This document shows positions 8,433-17,575 of a stretch of 64,000 bases of DNA, one piece after another (the first letter of the stretch is position 1; each line of letters begins with the position of its first letter). Source of the DNA: Myxococcus qinghaiensis (GTDB taxonomy: Bacteria; Myxococcota; Myxococcia; Myxococcales; Myxococcaceae). Under the pieces are notes generated by a model. The model did no database searches. It had not been told where the DNA came from and saw nothing but the letters and a program-made list of their open reading frames with translations. Location of the stretch: positions 1 through 64,000 of the forward strand of contig NZ_JAKCFA010000022.1 in NCBI RefSeq assembly GCF_024198215.1. The letters run 5' to 3'. Position numbers and translations under genes: made by a program.

Positions 8433-9200
8433 ATGGTCACAACACCCGAGGACGCTCCGAATGCCGAGACCTACTATGCCGGCGCCTACTGGGGGCCTCG
8501 TAAGGAGTCCCCCGAAGATTGTGCCTTGCGCACGGCAAACTTTCTCAGCCTCCTGGCTGAGTGCGACCCGCTTCTTGCTCACTGGTACAAGCCCACCAAG
8601 TCACGCAAGGACGCGCAAAAGTACCCGCTGATGCCGCCAGACGTGCCGACTCTTGCCGAGCAGTTCCGGCGTGGCGTCAACCGTGAACGAGGTGGCCCGG
8701 TCATCGAGCAACTGGGCTTCAGCTTCTGGTTCGGCAACGGGGGAGCTGGTGCGGATGGTGCGGATCTGCGACTCACGTGTGGCTCCTACTCGGAGGCGGT
8801 TCCCAACTCGTGCGTAATGACGCTCCCAAAGCATGGAGCGAACGCGGAACGGATAATCGCGGCTCCCGTGCTGCCCCGTGTGGTGAGCTGCATGGCATCG
8901 GCTTGGGACGCGGACTGGGCGCTCGCCACTTCGTGGGATCATCGCGAGAAGCTCTCGGATGAGGCCAGGACAGGGACGTTCGTCGGCTGGGTCACATACT
9001 TGTCCCTGCGACGTGGGACGGTGCCACCGCTGCCGGCTCCCGTGCGCATTCAGCAGGTCGAAGGCAAAGGTACGTTGGTGGTCCTCACCCCCGAGCGCTT
9101 CACGGTGACCAACCCCGAGCACTTGGCGCTGGCGAAGCGAGTGCGTGAGTTGCTTTCAAGGGCAGGTCTCCTGCCGCCGGTGCTGGACGGCCCTGCCTGA
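8433..9200 (+). CDS. Imm52-family immunity protein
   Basis: Immunity protein expected to bind and neutralise a nuclease toxin. 255 residues, cytoplasmic (no signal). Features typical of myxobacterial Imm52 are visible: AYWGPRKESPEDCALR near the N-terminus, SRKDAQKYP, LTCGSYSEAVPNSCVM, then TFVGWVTYLSLRRGTVPPL and VVLTPERFTVTNPEHLAL at the C-terminus. The ATG at 8433 has GGGAAGAA upstream. The cognate toxin gene should end just before it, and a 47-codon toxin-like stub does. The gene is intact although its toxin is not, so it is now an orphan that may still protect against kin that carry the toxin. Confidence 0.85.
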   Translation: MVTTPEDAPNAETYYAGAYWGPRKESPEDCALRTANFLSLLAECDPLLAHWYKPTKSRKDAQKYPLMPPDVPTLAEQFRRGVNRERGGPVIEQLGFSFWFGNGGAGADGADLRLTCGSYSEAVPNSCVMTLPKHGANAERIIAAPVLPRVVSCMASAWDADWALATSWDHREKLSDEARTGTFVGWVTYLSLRRGTVPPLPAPVRIQQVEGKGTLVVLTPERFTVTNPEHLALAKRVRELLSRAGLLPPVLDGPA

Positions 9201-9227
9201 CAGCGAAAGAGCCGCCATGTGCCCCCA

Positions 9228-9261
9228 GTGTGCCCCTCCAGCGTGGATTGAGGGGGCACAC
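9228..9261 (+). terminator. Terminator-like hairpin after imm52
   Basis: GTGTGCCCCTC (9228-9238) pairs with GAGGGGGCACAC (9250-9261), an 11-bp stem with one bulged G and an 11-base loop, 27 bases after the stop. It lacks a clear T run. Confidence 0.5.
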
Positions 9262-9520
9262 CAGGGAACAGCGTGGGACGGGGCGGGATGATGAACCCGA
9301 AGGAAATCAAGGAGATAGGGGGTAACAGCGCGTCCTGCCTGGGTTTCCTATCGCCTTGGCCCACGGATTCGACTCCCGTCGGGGACACTGCACTCGGGCC
9401 GGGAGACGCTGGAAGCTCAGCGGCCTTCCGGCCCCCGTGCTTTCAGGCTGCCGCGGGCGCTCACGTGCCACACGATTCGTCAGGGGCGGAGCGCGCGCTT
9501 CAGTGCTACTCCATGCGGCC

Positions 9521-12500
9521 ATGTCCGGCGACTCACCCGTCCCCGCCCCCGGCGGCGTGCCCACCCTGCACTTCCCCCCCGAGCTCCCCATCTCGAGCCG
9601 GGTGGAGGACATCACCGCGGCCATCTCCGCCCACCAGGTCGTCATCGTCGCGGGGGCCACCGGCTCGGGGAAGACGACACAGCTGCCGAAAGTCCTGCTC
9701 GCCATGGGGCGCGGCCGTCCGCGCCAGATTGGCGTCACCCAGCCCCGGCGTATCGCCGCGACGAGCGTGGCGGCGCGCGTGGCTCGCGAGCTCGGCACGG
9801 AGCTGGGCACGGACGTCGGCTACCAGATTCGCTTCGAGGACCGCTCGTCCCGGCAGACAGCCGTGAAGTTCATGACCGACGGCGTCCTGCTCGCGCAGAT
9901 CCACAGCGACCCGCTCCTGCGCCGCTACGACACCATCGTTCTCGACGAGGCCCACGAGCGCAGCCTCACCATCGACTTCCTGCTGGGGTGGCTCAAGCGC
10001 CTCCTCCCCAGGCGCCCCGACCTCAAGGTCGTGGTGAGCTCGGCCACCATCGAGACCGAGCGCTTCTCGCAGTTCTTCGGAGGAGCTCCGGTCATCCAGG
10101 TGGAGGGCCGCACCTTTCCGGTGGACGTGCTCTACGAGCCGCCCCCCGAGGACGACGAGCTCACCGACTCCGTCGCCGATGCGGTGGCGAACGTGCTCTC
10201 GCTCGACCCGAATGGGGACGTCCTCGTGTTCCTCCCTGGGGAGCGCGAAATTCGTGAGACAGAGAACGCCCTGAACGCGCGCGATCTCCGCGGCACGGTG
10301 GTGCAGCCCCTGTATTCGCGCCTGTCGGCCGCCGAGCAGTCGCGCGTCTTCGCCACCATCCCCCAGCGCCGCGTCATCCTCGCCACCAACGTCGCGGAGA
10401 CATCGGTCACCATCCCAGGCATCGTGTACGTCGTGGACACGGGGGTGGCGCGCCTGTCGCGCTACGACCCCCGCTCGGGCACCACGCGCCTGCACATCGA
10501 GCCGGTCTCCCAGGCCAGCGCCGACCAGCGCAAGGGGCGCTGCGGACGCGTGCGCGAGGGCATCTGCGTGCGCCTCTACGACGAGGTGAGCTTCACCACG
10601 CGGCCCGCCTTCACCGACCCCGAAATCAAGCGCACTGGACTCGCGGGGGTCATCCTGCGGATGAAGTCCCTTGGCCTCGGTGACGTCGAGGACTTCCCCT
10701 TCCTCGACCCGCCCCAGCCGAGGGCCATCGCCGAGGGCTGGCGGGTGCTCGAGGAGCTCGGGGCCATCGAGGGCAAGGAGCGCACCTTGACGCCGCTCGG
10801 GCACCAGCTCGCGCGCTTCCCGGTGGACCCGCGCATCGCGCGGATGATTCTCGCCGGCGCCGAGTACGGGTGCCTGGACGAGGTGCTCATCGTCGCCGCG
10901 GCGCTCAACCTGCAGGACCCGCGCGAGCGGCCACGGGAGCTCGCGCAGAAGGCGGACGAGCTGCACCGGCGCTTCCGTGACGAGCACTCGGACTTCACGG
11001 GGCTCCTCAAGTTGTGGGCATTCGTGCGCGAGGCCGACAGCCGGGGCACATCCCATCTGCGGCGCGTGTGCCGGGACAACTTCCTGTCCTTCCTGCGGGT
11101 GCGCGAGTGGCGGGACGTCCAGCGCCAGCTCGAGGAGACCGTCCGCGAGCTGCGCCTGCCTCGCAAGGGCCGGGGCGCCCCGGCGCGCGGGGACCTCCTG
11201 CACCAGGCGCTCCTCACCGGGCTCCTGTCCCGCATCGGCCAGTGGAATCCTGAGCAGCGCCAGTATACGGGCGCGAAGCAGACGCGCTTCATGGTCCACC
11301 CCTCGTCGGCGCTCGCGAAGAAGCCCCCTGCCTGGGTGATGGCGTTCGAGCTCGTGGAGACGTCCCAGTTGTTCGCGCGCACCGTGGCGAAGCTCGACCC
11401 GGAGTGGCTCGCGGCGGCGGCCCCCCACCTGCTCAAGCGCAGCTACTCCGACCCGCACTGGTCTGAGAAGTCCGCGCGCGCCGTCGTGAAGGAGAACGCG
11501 ACCCTCTTCGGGCTCCAGGTCTTCAAGGAGCGCCCCGTGGCCCTGGCCAGCATGGACCCCGCCCGGGCACGGCTGATGTTCCTCGAACATGCCCTGGTGC
11601 GCGGCGAGTACCGCACCCGGGGGGCGTTCCAGGAGAAGAACCGCCAGGTGCTCGAGCGCGTGGCGCGCCTGCGGGACAAGGCCCGGCGCAGCGAGCTGCT
11701 CGACAGCGAGGCACTGCTGACGTTCTTCGACCAGCGCCTCCCGGAGGACGTGACGGACGGAGCGGGCTTCGAGGTCTGGCGCCGCAAGGCCGAGGCGGCC
11801 GACCCCGACGTGCTCGTGCTCTCGATGGAGGATGCCCTCTCGCACGACCCGGGCCTGTCCCCAGCGCACTACCCGGACACCATCACCCTGCACGGCGCGT
11901 CCGTGCCGGTGACGTACACCTTCGACCCCTCGGCCGAGGACGACGGCATCACCCTGAGCGTGCCGCTGCTGCTGCTCGCCCAGCTGGTCCCCGGTGAGCT
12001 CGACTGGACCATCCCCGGGTGGCAGCGGGAGAAACTCACCGCCCTGCTCGAGGAGGTCCCCCGCGCCCAGCGCAAGCAACTGGGCCCGGTGCCGGCCCTG
12101 GTCGACCGTCTCGAGAAGGAACTGGTGCCCTTCCGCGGACCGATGATTCCAGCGCTCGCGCGTGCGGTGTCCCGGCTGTGCGGCGTGGACATGCCCGAGG
12201 AGTCGTTCCGGGCGGATGCCGTGGCGCCGTACCTGCGCATCACGCTCCGGGTGCTCGACGAGCGGGGAACGGAGCTCGCGCGGAGCCGCGACGCCGATGC
12301 GCTGCTCGAGCAGTACGGGGGACGTGCACGAGCGGCGCTGCGCAGCGCGGCACCGACTTCGGACTGGGAGCGCAAGGGGCTGACGGCCTGGAGCTTCGGC
12401 GAGCTGCCCTCCGTGGTCACCCGGCGGGTCGGCGGGCTCGAGGTCCGCAGCTATCCCGCGCTCGTCGACCGGGGCGCCGCCGTGGACCTGGTGCTGCTCG

Positions 12501-13231
12501 AGACCTCCGCCGCAGCAGACGCGGCAACTCGCGCGGGGGTCCGCCGGCTCCTGATGCTCGCCGCGCGCGGACACGTGGCCGTCAGCGCCTCGCGCATGCC
12601 GCCACCCTTCCCGTCCCTGGACGGCGCGCCTCCCGCGCGGGGCCAGGCCGACGCCTTCCGGGCGAGCGTCCTCGCACGCGGCGTCGACGAGGCGTTCAAG
12701 CTCGCACCGGGTGCGCCGCTGCCTCGCACGAAGGTGGCCTTCGAGGCGCTGGTCCGTGACGGCTCACCGCGCATCGAGGGTGCGGCTCGGGACTGGGCGA
12801 ACGCCGTCGTGGTCACCTCCTCGGAGCTCGCCACGACGCTCGCCGCACTCAAGACCGCATCAAAGGGGCCGAGCGGTTCGGCGGCCGTGCGGGACATCCG
12901 CGCGCAGCTCGGGCACCTGTTCCCCGCAAACCTCATCGAGTGGATTCCCTTCGCGCGCCTGATGCACTACCCGCGCTACCTCCGGGCGGCCCAGGCACGG
13001 CTGTCGCGTGCGGTGGCGAACCCAGGCAAGGACGCAGGGAAGGCCGAGCCCTTCACCCCGCTGTGGGAGACCTTCCTCGCCAGGTCCGCCACCGTGAGAG
13101 ACCAGGAGGCGGCGCAGGCGCTGCGGTGGACCTTCGAGGAGCTCCGCGTGGCCATCTTCGCTCCGGAGGTGACGACGCCCGTGTCGGTGACGGTGGCGAA
13201 GGTCGGCGCGGCCCTCGCGGCGCTGCGCTAG
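9521..13231 (+). CDS. hrpA: ATP-dependent RNA helicase, HrpA type
   Basis: DEAH-box RNA helicase of about 1236 residues, the size of bacterial HrpA. Motifs with positions from the chosen ATG: Walker A GATGSGKT 45-52, DEAH 142-145, SAT 174-176, TNVAETSVTIPG near 288-299, and motif VI QRKGRCGR 335-342. These are followed by the winged-helix/HA2 and OB-fold regions and a long C-terminal DUF3418 region typical of HrpA. The start at 9521 is preferred because the frame upstream (9356-9520) reads through apparent tRNA-like sequence; no strong ribosome-binding site is visible. HrpA acts on RNA structure and in E. coli rescues stalled ribosomes. No operon partner is obvious; the next gene is 251 bases on. 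Confidence 0.93.
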   Translation: MSGDSPVPAPGGVPTLHFPPELPISSRVEDITAAISAHQVVIVAGATGSGKTTQLPKVLLAMGRGRPRQIGVTQPRRIAATSVAARVARELGTELGTDVGYQIRFEDRSSRQTAVKFMTDGVLLAQIHSDPLLRRYDTIVLDEAHERSLTIDFLLGWLKRLLPRRPDLKVVVSSATIETERFSQFFGGAPVIQVEGRTFPVDVLYEPPPEDDELTDSVADAVANVLSLDPNGDVLVFLPGEREIRETENALNARDLRGTVVQPLYSRLSAAEQSRVFATIPQRRVILATNVAETSVTIPGIVYVVDTGVARLSRYDPRSGTTRLHIEPVSQASADQRKGRCGRVREGICVRLYDEVSFTTRPAFTDPEIKRTGLAGVILRMKSLGLGDVEDFPFLDPPQPRAIAEGWRVLEELGAIEGKERTLTPLGHQLARFPVDPRIARMILAGAEYGCLDEVLIVAAALNLQDPRERPRELAQKADELHRRFRDEHSDFTGLLKLWAFVREADSRGTSHLRRVCRDNFLSFLRVREWRDVQRQLEETVRELRLPRKGRGAPARGDLLHQALLTGLLSRIGQWNPEQRQYTGAKQTRFMVHPSSALAKKPPAWVMAFELVETSQLFARTVAKLDPEWLAAAAPHLLKRSYSDPHWSEKSARAVVKENATLFGLQVFKERPVALASMDPARARLMFLEHALVRGEYRTRGAFQEKNRQVLERVARLRDKARRSELLDSEALLTFFDQRLPEDVTDGAGFEVWRRKAEAADPDVLVLSMEDALSHDPGLSPAHYPDTITLHGASVPVTYTFDPSAEDDGITLSVPLLLLAQLVPGELDWTIPGWQREKLTALLEEVPRAQRKQLGPVPALVDRLEKELVPFRGPMIPALARAVSRLCGVDMPEESFRADAVAPYLRITLRVLDERGTELARSRDADALLEQYGGRARAALRSAAPTSDWERKGLTAWSFGELPSVVTRRVGGLEVRSYPALVDRGAAVDLVLLETSAAADAATRAGVRRLLMLAARGHVAVSASRMPPPFPSLDGAPPARGQADAFRASVLARGVDEAFKLAPGAPLPRTKVAFEALVRDGSPRIEGAARDWANAVVVTSSELATTLAALKTASKGPSGSAAVRDIRAQLGHLFPANLIEWIPFARLMHYPRYLRAAQARLSRAVANPGKDAGKAEPFTPLWETFLARSATVRDQEAAQALRWTFEELRVAIFAPEVTTPVSVTVAKVGAALAALR

Positions 13232-13482
13232 CAGCGAGTGGCGGTGCGTCCGCGACGAGAGCCTCCTCAAGATGCTCCGCCGCCAGACGTCTCCGTCCTA
13301 CACAAGCTCAGGTTCCCTCTGAGCGATAAGTCCGACATCTGTCCCCGGCATGGCGCGCGGAGGCGTCTTCGTCGCCAGATTCACGAGTCCGCGGAGCGAT
13401 TCGTGTCGATCTCGGCACCGCCCAATCGTCGCGCTCTTGAAGGCGCCCTGCCGGCGTCCTCTCATTCCCAGAGGAGCACCCC

Positions 13483-13842
13483 ATGTCCTACATCGATGGT
13501 TTCGTCATCGCTGTGCCGACCGCGAACAAGGAGAAGTTCATCGCACATGCCCGCAAGGCCGACCCCGCCTTCATCGGGTACGGGGCCCTCCGCGTGCTGG
13601 AGTGCTGGGGAGACGACGTGCCGAGCGGCAAGCTCACCGACTTCCGCAGGGCCGTGCAGGCCAAGGACGATGAGACGGTCGTCTTCTCTTGGATTGAATG
13701 GCCCGACAAGGCCACGCGCGACGCTGGCATGGAGAAGATGATGAAGGACCCAAGCATGAGCCCCGAGCAGAACCCGATGCCCTTCGACGGCGCGCGGATG
13801 ATCTACGGCGGCTTCGCGCCGGTGGTGGTGCTGGACAAGTAA
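13483..13842 (+). CDS. DUF1428-family protein (YbaA-like)
   Basis: 119-residue protein of the dimeric alpha/beta-barrel-like DUF1428 family, of unknown function. The family pattern is clear: MSYIDGFVIAVPTANKEKF at the start, ALRVLECWGDDVPSGK, VVFSWIEWPDKATRDAG, and FDGARMIYGGFAPVV at the end. AGAGGAGC lies 9 bases before the ATG. It is cytoplasmic and stands alone between hrpA and the Coa1-like gene, with 176 bases to the latter. Confidence 0.9.
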   Translation: MSYIDGFVIAVPTANKEKFIAHARKADPAFIGYGALRVLECWGDDVPSGKLTDFRRAVQAKDDETVVFSWIEWPDKATRDAGMEKMMKDPSMSPEQNPMPFDGARMIYGGFAPVVVLDK

Positions 13843-13938
13843 CCCGGGCCGGCCTGCGGGGACTCAGGTCAGAATCCGTCCTCGCACGCCCTCGGCGCCC
13901 ACGCCGAGCAGGAGAAAATACAAGCCACCCTCTCCATG

Positions 13939-13979
13939 CTCGCTGGCGCGAGGAGGACGGAGCCCGAAGCGCCAGGGCG
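13939..13979. repeat. 41-bp direct repeat, copy 1 (matches 3' end of methyltransferase gene)
   Basis: This stretch matches 15297-15337 at about 37 of 41 positions, including a perfect run that begins GACGGAGCCCGAAGCGCC. The second copy codes for the C-terminal LAVARKTEPEAPGR of the methyltransferase. Copy 1 would code for LAGARRTEPEAPGR but is outside any gene. It may be the scar of a duplicated methyltransferase 3' end. Confidence 0.7.
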
Positions 13980-14018
13980 TGGTTGCCGACTCCGGAAAGG
14001 GTGGAGGACACTGGCCTC

Positions 14019-14438
14019 ATGCGCACGTCCCCCACCCGTCCAGCCAGCCTCTCGAAGCGCGCGCTCCAGGGCGTGCTGGGGCTGCTGGTCCTCGCGGTGG
14101 CCTTCCAGGCGTATGACAGGGTGAAGCTGAGAATGAGTGGCGCGCCCAGGGCAGCGCTGGAAAGGCTGGCCGCGTGCGCGGAGGCTCGCGACCTGCTGGG
14201 CGAGCCCATCGACGCGGCGTGGTGGGGCTGGTCCCACGGCTACCTGAAGGTCCCCCGGGTGAGTCAGGTGTGGTCCGCGACGTCTGGCCGCGTGGATTGG
14301 TGGATGCCAATAGCAGGCTCGACCGGACGCGGCGTGCTCCACTTCCAGGGAGAGAAGGTCAACGGCTTCTGGACGCTGGAGGGGGTCCTGGAGAGCAATG
14401 GCACCACGGTGCAGACGCGCGGGTGCTCGGCGAAGTAG
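14019..14438 (+). CDS. Coa1-like membrane-anchored protein
   Basis: 139 residues from the ATG at 14019, with GGAGGA 10 bases upstream. One N-terminal membrane segment (ALQGVLGLLVLAVAFQAY) is followed by a periplasmic domain. That domain starts LERLAACAEARDLLGEPI and has the beta-rich GRVDWWMPIAGSTGRGVLHF core. This pattern fits the Coa1 (cytochrome oxidase assembly factor 1-like) family that is common as small anchored proteins in deltaproteobacteria. In mitochondria Coa1 helps assemble cytochrome oxidase; the role in bacteria is unproven. It is 39 bases before the methyltransferase gene and may be co-transcribed. Confidence 0.65.
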   Translation: MRTSPTRPASLSKRALQGVLGLLVLAVAFQAYDRVKLRMSGAPRAALERLAACAEARDLLGEPIDAAWWGWSHGYLKVPRVSQVWSATSGRVDWWMPIAGSTGRGVLHFQGEKVNGFWTLEGVLESNGTTVQTRGCSAK

Positions 14439-14477
14439 GGCCGGCCGCTCCACGCTCAACCCCGCCCCATCCATCCC

Positions 14478-15353
14478 ATGACAGCCATCGGCTCCCCGCA
14501 GCAGTCTCCCTGGTCCGAGCGCATCGCCATCGTCCGCCGGTACCATGAGATGGAGTCCCGCCTCACCGCGTCCGTCAGCGAGCGGATGCTCGACCTGGCG
14601 TGCCTCCAGCCCGGGATGCGGGTGCTCGACCTGGCTTCGGGCATGGGCGAGCCCTCCCTCCGGGCCGCGCTGCGAGTGGGCCCCACTGGCTTCGTGCTGG
14701 GCACGGACCTGGTCGACGGCATGCTGGACCCCGCGCGGGAGCAGGCGCGAGCCCAGGGCCTTTCGAACATCGAGTTTCGCGCCGTGGACGCGGAGGCGCT
14801 CGACCTGCCAGCGCAGTCGTTCGATGTGGCGACCGTGCGCTGGGGGCTGATGTACATGGCCCGGCCCGAGCGCGCGCTCGCACAGGTATGGCAGGCGCTG
14901 CGCCCCTCCGGACTCCTGGTATGCGCCTGTTGGGCGGACCTGGAGCAGGTGGAGTACGTGTCCCTGCCACGCAAGAGCATCGAACCCTTCGCCCAACCTC
15001 CCCCCATCGATACTTCGGCCCCTGGCGTGTTCCGCTTCTCCGACCCCGAGCGCTTGCGCACGCTGCTGGCGCACAGCGGGTTCACGTTGGAGCACGTCGA
15101 GGCGATGCATGTCCCCGTGATGGAAGCCACGGATGGAGCGGGAGTCGCGCACTGGATTCGAACATTCGGAGGGCCCGTCGCGAAGCTCGTTGCGGAGCTG
15201 CCGCCCGAGGCGCAGCGCGCCTGGGAAGAGGGCGTGGCCCGCGAATGCGAGCACCATCGACGGGACGGGATGGTCCAGCTCGGTGGAGTGACCTGGCTCG
15301 CCGTCGCCAGGAAGACGGAGCCCGAAGCGCCAGGGCGGCAGAGCGCCACGTGA
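14478..15353 (+). CDS. Class I SAM-dependent methyltransferase
   Basis: 291-residue cytoplasmic methyltransferase of the UbiE/Methyltransf_11 kind. The SAM-binding motif I is VLDLASGMGEPSL (residues about 49-61). It is followed by GTDLVDGMLDPAREQA (motif II region), then FRAVDAEALDLPAQSFDVA (post II) and RALAQVWQALRPSGLLVCA (motif III). The C-terminal third carries the substrate-binding part. The substrate cannot be told; small-molecule or quinone-like methylation is possible. Its last 14 codons have a partial copy 1.35 kb upstream (13939-13979). Confidence 0.85.
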   Translation: MTAIGSPQQSPWSERIAIVRRYHEMESRLTASVSERMLDLACLQPGMRVLDLASGMGEPSLRAALRVGPTGFVLGTDLVDGMLDPAREQARAQGLSNIEFRAVDAEALDLPAQSFDVATVRWGLMYMARPERALAQVWQALRPSGLLVCACWADLEQVEYVSLPRKSIEPFAQPPPIDTSAPGVFRFSDPERLRTLLAHSGFTLEHVEAMHVPVMEATDGAGVAHWIRTFGGPVAKLVAELPPEAQRAWEEGVARECEHHRRDGMVQLGGVTWLAVARKTEPEAPGRQSAT

Positions 15354-15507
15354 CAAGAGACGCGCGGCGCGCAAAAGCTGCGCGAGCCAAGAGACATACG
15401 CAAACATTGCGCGCATTCACAGGCATCTCGAACCGGCAAGCAGCTCCATCCATCTCTTGATGAAACAATCTCCTTCCCCGTAGCGCGAGCGTTGCTAGGT
15501 TGCCCGC

Positions 15508-16026
15508 GTGCCTTTCGCCTCCCGCACGCTCCTGGCCGTGGTCCTCGGGATTGCCATCGGTGTAGCGGTCGGACTCGGCGGCTTCACCTTCGTGTACGCG
15601 AAGGGCTCGTCCTACCTGCAAGACGACCCGGCCGCCTGCGCCAACTGCCACATCATGAACGAGCAGTACGACGGCTGGCGCAAGAGCAGCCACCACGCGG
15701 TGGCCACCTGCAACGACTGCCACACGCCCTCGGGCTTCCTGCCCAAGTACTACACGAAGGCCAGCAACGGCTTCTGGCACTCCTACTACTTCACCACCGG
15801 GACCTTCCCGGACCCCATCCGCCTGCGCCCCGGCAATCGCGTGGTGACGGAGAACGCCTGCCGCAAGTGCCACGCCTCCATCGTGGAGGCCATCGAGACG
15901 CCCCCCTCGGGCCATGAGCAGGTGGCCCCGAGCGAGCAACTGCAATGCCTCACCTGCCACAACTCCGTGGGCCATCCCGAAGGTTCGGGAAACCCCGAGC
16001 TCATCCGTAAGGAGAACGCACGATGA
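15508..16026 (+). CDS. nrfH: Cytochrome c nitrite reductase small subunit NrfH
   Basis: Membrane-anchored tetrahaem quinol dehydrogenase that passes electrons from the menaquinol pool to NrfA. 172 residues from a GTG at 15508. One N-terminal transmembrane helix (residues 8-30) is followed by four haem motifs: CANCH 44-48, CNDCH 68-72, CRKCH 118-122 and CLTCH 147-151. The first is followed by Ile-Met (CxxCHxM), as in NrfH proteins where that Met ligates haem 1. It overlaps nrfA by four bases (ATGA), so the two are translationally coupled. Length and haem spacing are typical. Confidence 0.95.
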   Translation: MPFASRTLLAVVLGIAIGVAVGLGGFTFVYAKGSSYLQDDPAACANCHIMNEQYDGWRKSSHHAVATCNDCHTPSGFLPKYYTKASNGFWHSYYFTTGTFPDPIRLRPGNRVVTENACRKCHASIVEAIETPPSGHEQVAPSEQLQCLTCHNSVGHPEGSGNPELIRKENAR

Positions 16027-17489
16027 CCGAGCCCGAGAAGGCTCCGGAGAAGCGCCGAAGCTTCAGCGGCACCAGACTCGTGGTCGCGGTCGCTGTCGCG
16101 GCGGCGCTGGCCGCGGCGGGCGTCACCGCGCTCCTGGTCAACATCATGGAGCGCAAGCAGGAGGCGCGGAATCCCTTCTACCGGGTGGTGGAGCTCGACG
16201 ACACCATCACCGACCCCGCCGTGTGGGGGAAGAACTTCCCGCTGCAGTACGACGGCTACAAGCGCACCGTGGACCAGCAGCGCACCCGCTACGGCGGCAG
16301 CGAGGCGGTGGCGCGCACGCCCACCCAGGCGGACCCCCGCTCGGTGGTGGCGCAGAGCCGGCTCGAGGAGGACCCGCGCCTGGTCACCATGTGGAGCGGT
16401 TACGCCTTCGCCACCGACTTCCGCGAGGAGCGTGGCCACGCGCACATGCTCGATGACCAGGTCTTCACCGAGCGTCAGCACGTGACGCAGCAGCCGGGCA
16501 CCTGCATCCACTGTCACGGCAGCGTGTACGTGCCCTACAAGAAGCTGGGCGAGGGGGACCTCATCAAGGGCTTCGAGAAGATGAACCAGATGCCCTTCGC
16601 CGAGGCTCGCAAGCTCGTGGAGCACCCGGTCTCCTGCATCGACTGCCACGACCCCGCCACGATGCAGCTCCGCGTCACGCGCCCCGGCTTCATCGAGGGC
16701 ATCGCCGCGCTCAAGGCCAGCCAGGGCGTGCCCGACTTCCGCGTGAATGAGCACGCCACCCGCCAGGAGATGCGCACGTACGTGTGCGGGCAGTGCCACG
16801 TCGAGTACTACTTCAAGGGCAAGGAGAAGCGCCTCACCTACCCTTGGGCCAAGGGCATCAACATCGACCAGATCATGGCGTACTACGACGAGGACGGGCA
16901 CACCGACTGGACGCACAAGCTCACCGGCGCGAAGGCCCTCAAGGCGCAGCATCCCGAGTTCGAGCTGTACAACCAAGGCATCCACGCGAAGAGCGGCGTG
17001 GCCTGCGCGGACTGCCACATGCCCTACCAGCGCGAAGGGGCGATGAAGATCAGCGACCACCACGTGCGCAGCCCGCTGCTCAACATCAACCGCGCCTGCC
17101 AGACGTGCCACAAGTGGAGCGAGGCGGAGTTGCTCAACCGCGCGGAGACCATCCAGACGCGCACCTTCGAGACGCGCAACATCGCCATGGATGCACTGGT
17201 GGACCTCATCCACGACCTCGAGAGCGCCCAGAAGGCAGGGCTGCCCGAGGACGCACTGGCCAAGGCGCGCGACTATCAAAAGCGCGCCCAGTTCTACCTG
17301 GACTTCGTGGAGGCGGAGAACTCCATGGGCTTCCACGCGGACCAGGAGGCGGTGCGCATCCTGAGCAACTCCATCAACTTCTCGCGCCTGGGCCAGAACG
17401 CGCTGCGGCCCGGTGGTGGAGCCTCCACCGCGCCGAACCAGCGGCCCGAGGGAGCGCCCACCGCCACCGAGAGCAGGGGCACGTGGTAG
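16023..17489 (+). CDS. nrfA: Ammonia-forming cytochrome c nitrite reductase NrfA, CxxCH type
   Basis: Periplasmic pentahaem enzyme that reduces nitrite to ammonium with six electrons. 488 residues, with an N-terminal signal or anchor (residues 18-40). Five haem motifs: CIHCH 161-165, CIDCH 205-209, CGQCH 255-259, CADCH 328-332 and CQTCH 359-363. The first site, the catalytic haem, normally has CxxCK; here it is CxxCH, so histidine takes the place of the lysine ligand. Nearby conserved parts are present: HVEYYF after haem 3 with the catalytic Tyr, AQHPEFE with the active-site His, and ISDHHVRSP for a distal ligand. It forms an operon with nrfH. CxxCH NrfA clades are known in other bacteria. 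Confidence 0.94.
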   Translation: MTEPEKAPEKRRSFSGTRLVVAVAVAAALAAAGVTALLVNIMERKQEARNPFYRVVELDDTITDPAVWGKNFPLQYDGYKRTVDQQRTRYGGSEAVARTPTQADPRSVVAQSRLEEDPRLVTMWSGYAFATDFREERGHAHMLDDQVFTERQHVTQQPGTCIHCHGSVYVPYKKLGEGDLIKGFEKMNQMPFAEARKLVEHPVSCIDCHDPATMQLRVTRPGFIEGIAALKASQGVPDFRVNEHATRQEMRTYVCGQCHVEYYFKGKEKRLTYPWAKGINIDQIMAYYDEDGHTDWTHKLTGAKALKAQHPEFELYNQGIHAKSGVACADCHMPYQREGAMKISDHHVRSPLLNINRACQTCHKWSEAELLNRAETIQTRTFETRNIAMDALVDLIHDLESAQKAGLPEDALAKARDYQKRAQFYLDFVEAENSMGFHADQEAVRILSNSINFSRLGQNALRPGGGASTAPNQRPEGAPTATESRGTW

Positions 17490-17575
17490 CCACGACTCCA
17501 CGGTCGACGCAGCGAGCCGGGCACCTCCACCGATGACTTCGGGACGCACGGAGTGTGCTAGAGAACGTGGGCGTG

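Noticed and set aside
9355-9396. A complete tRNA gene on either strand
   Set aside because: Only a T-arm-like and acceptor-3'-like piece is visible; no GTCCCCG-type 5' acceptor strand lies within 100 bases upstream. Kept only as a low-interest possible attachment site.
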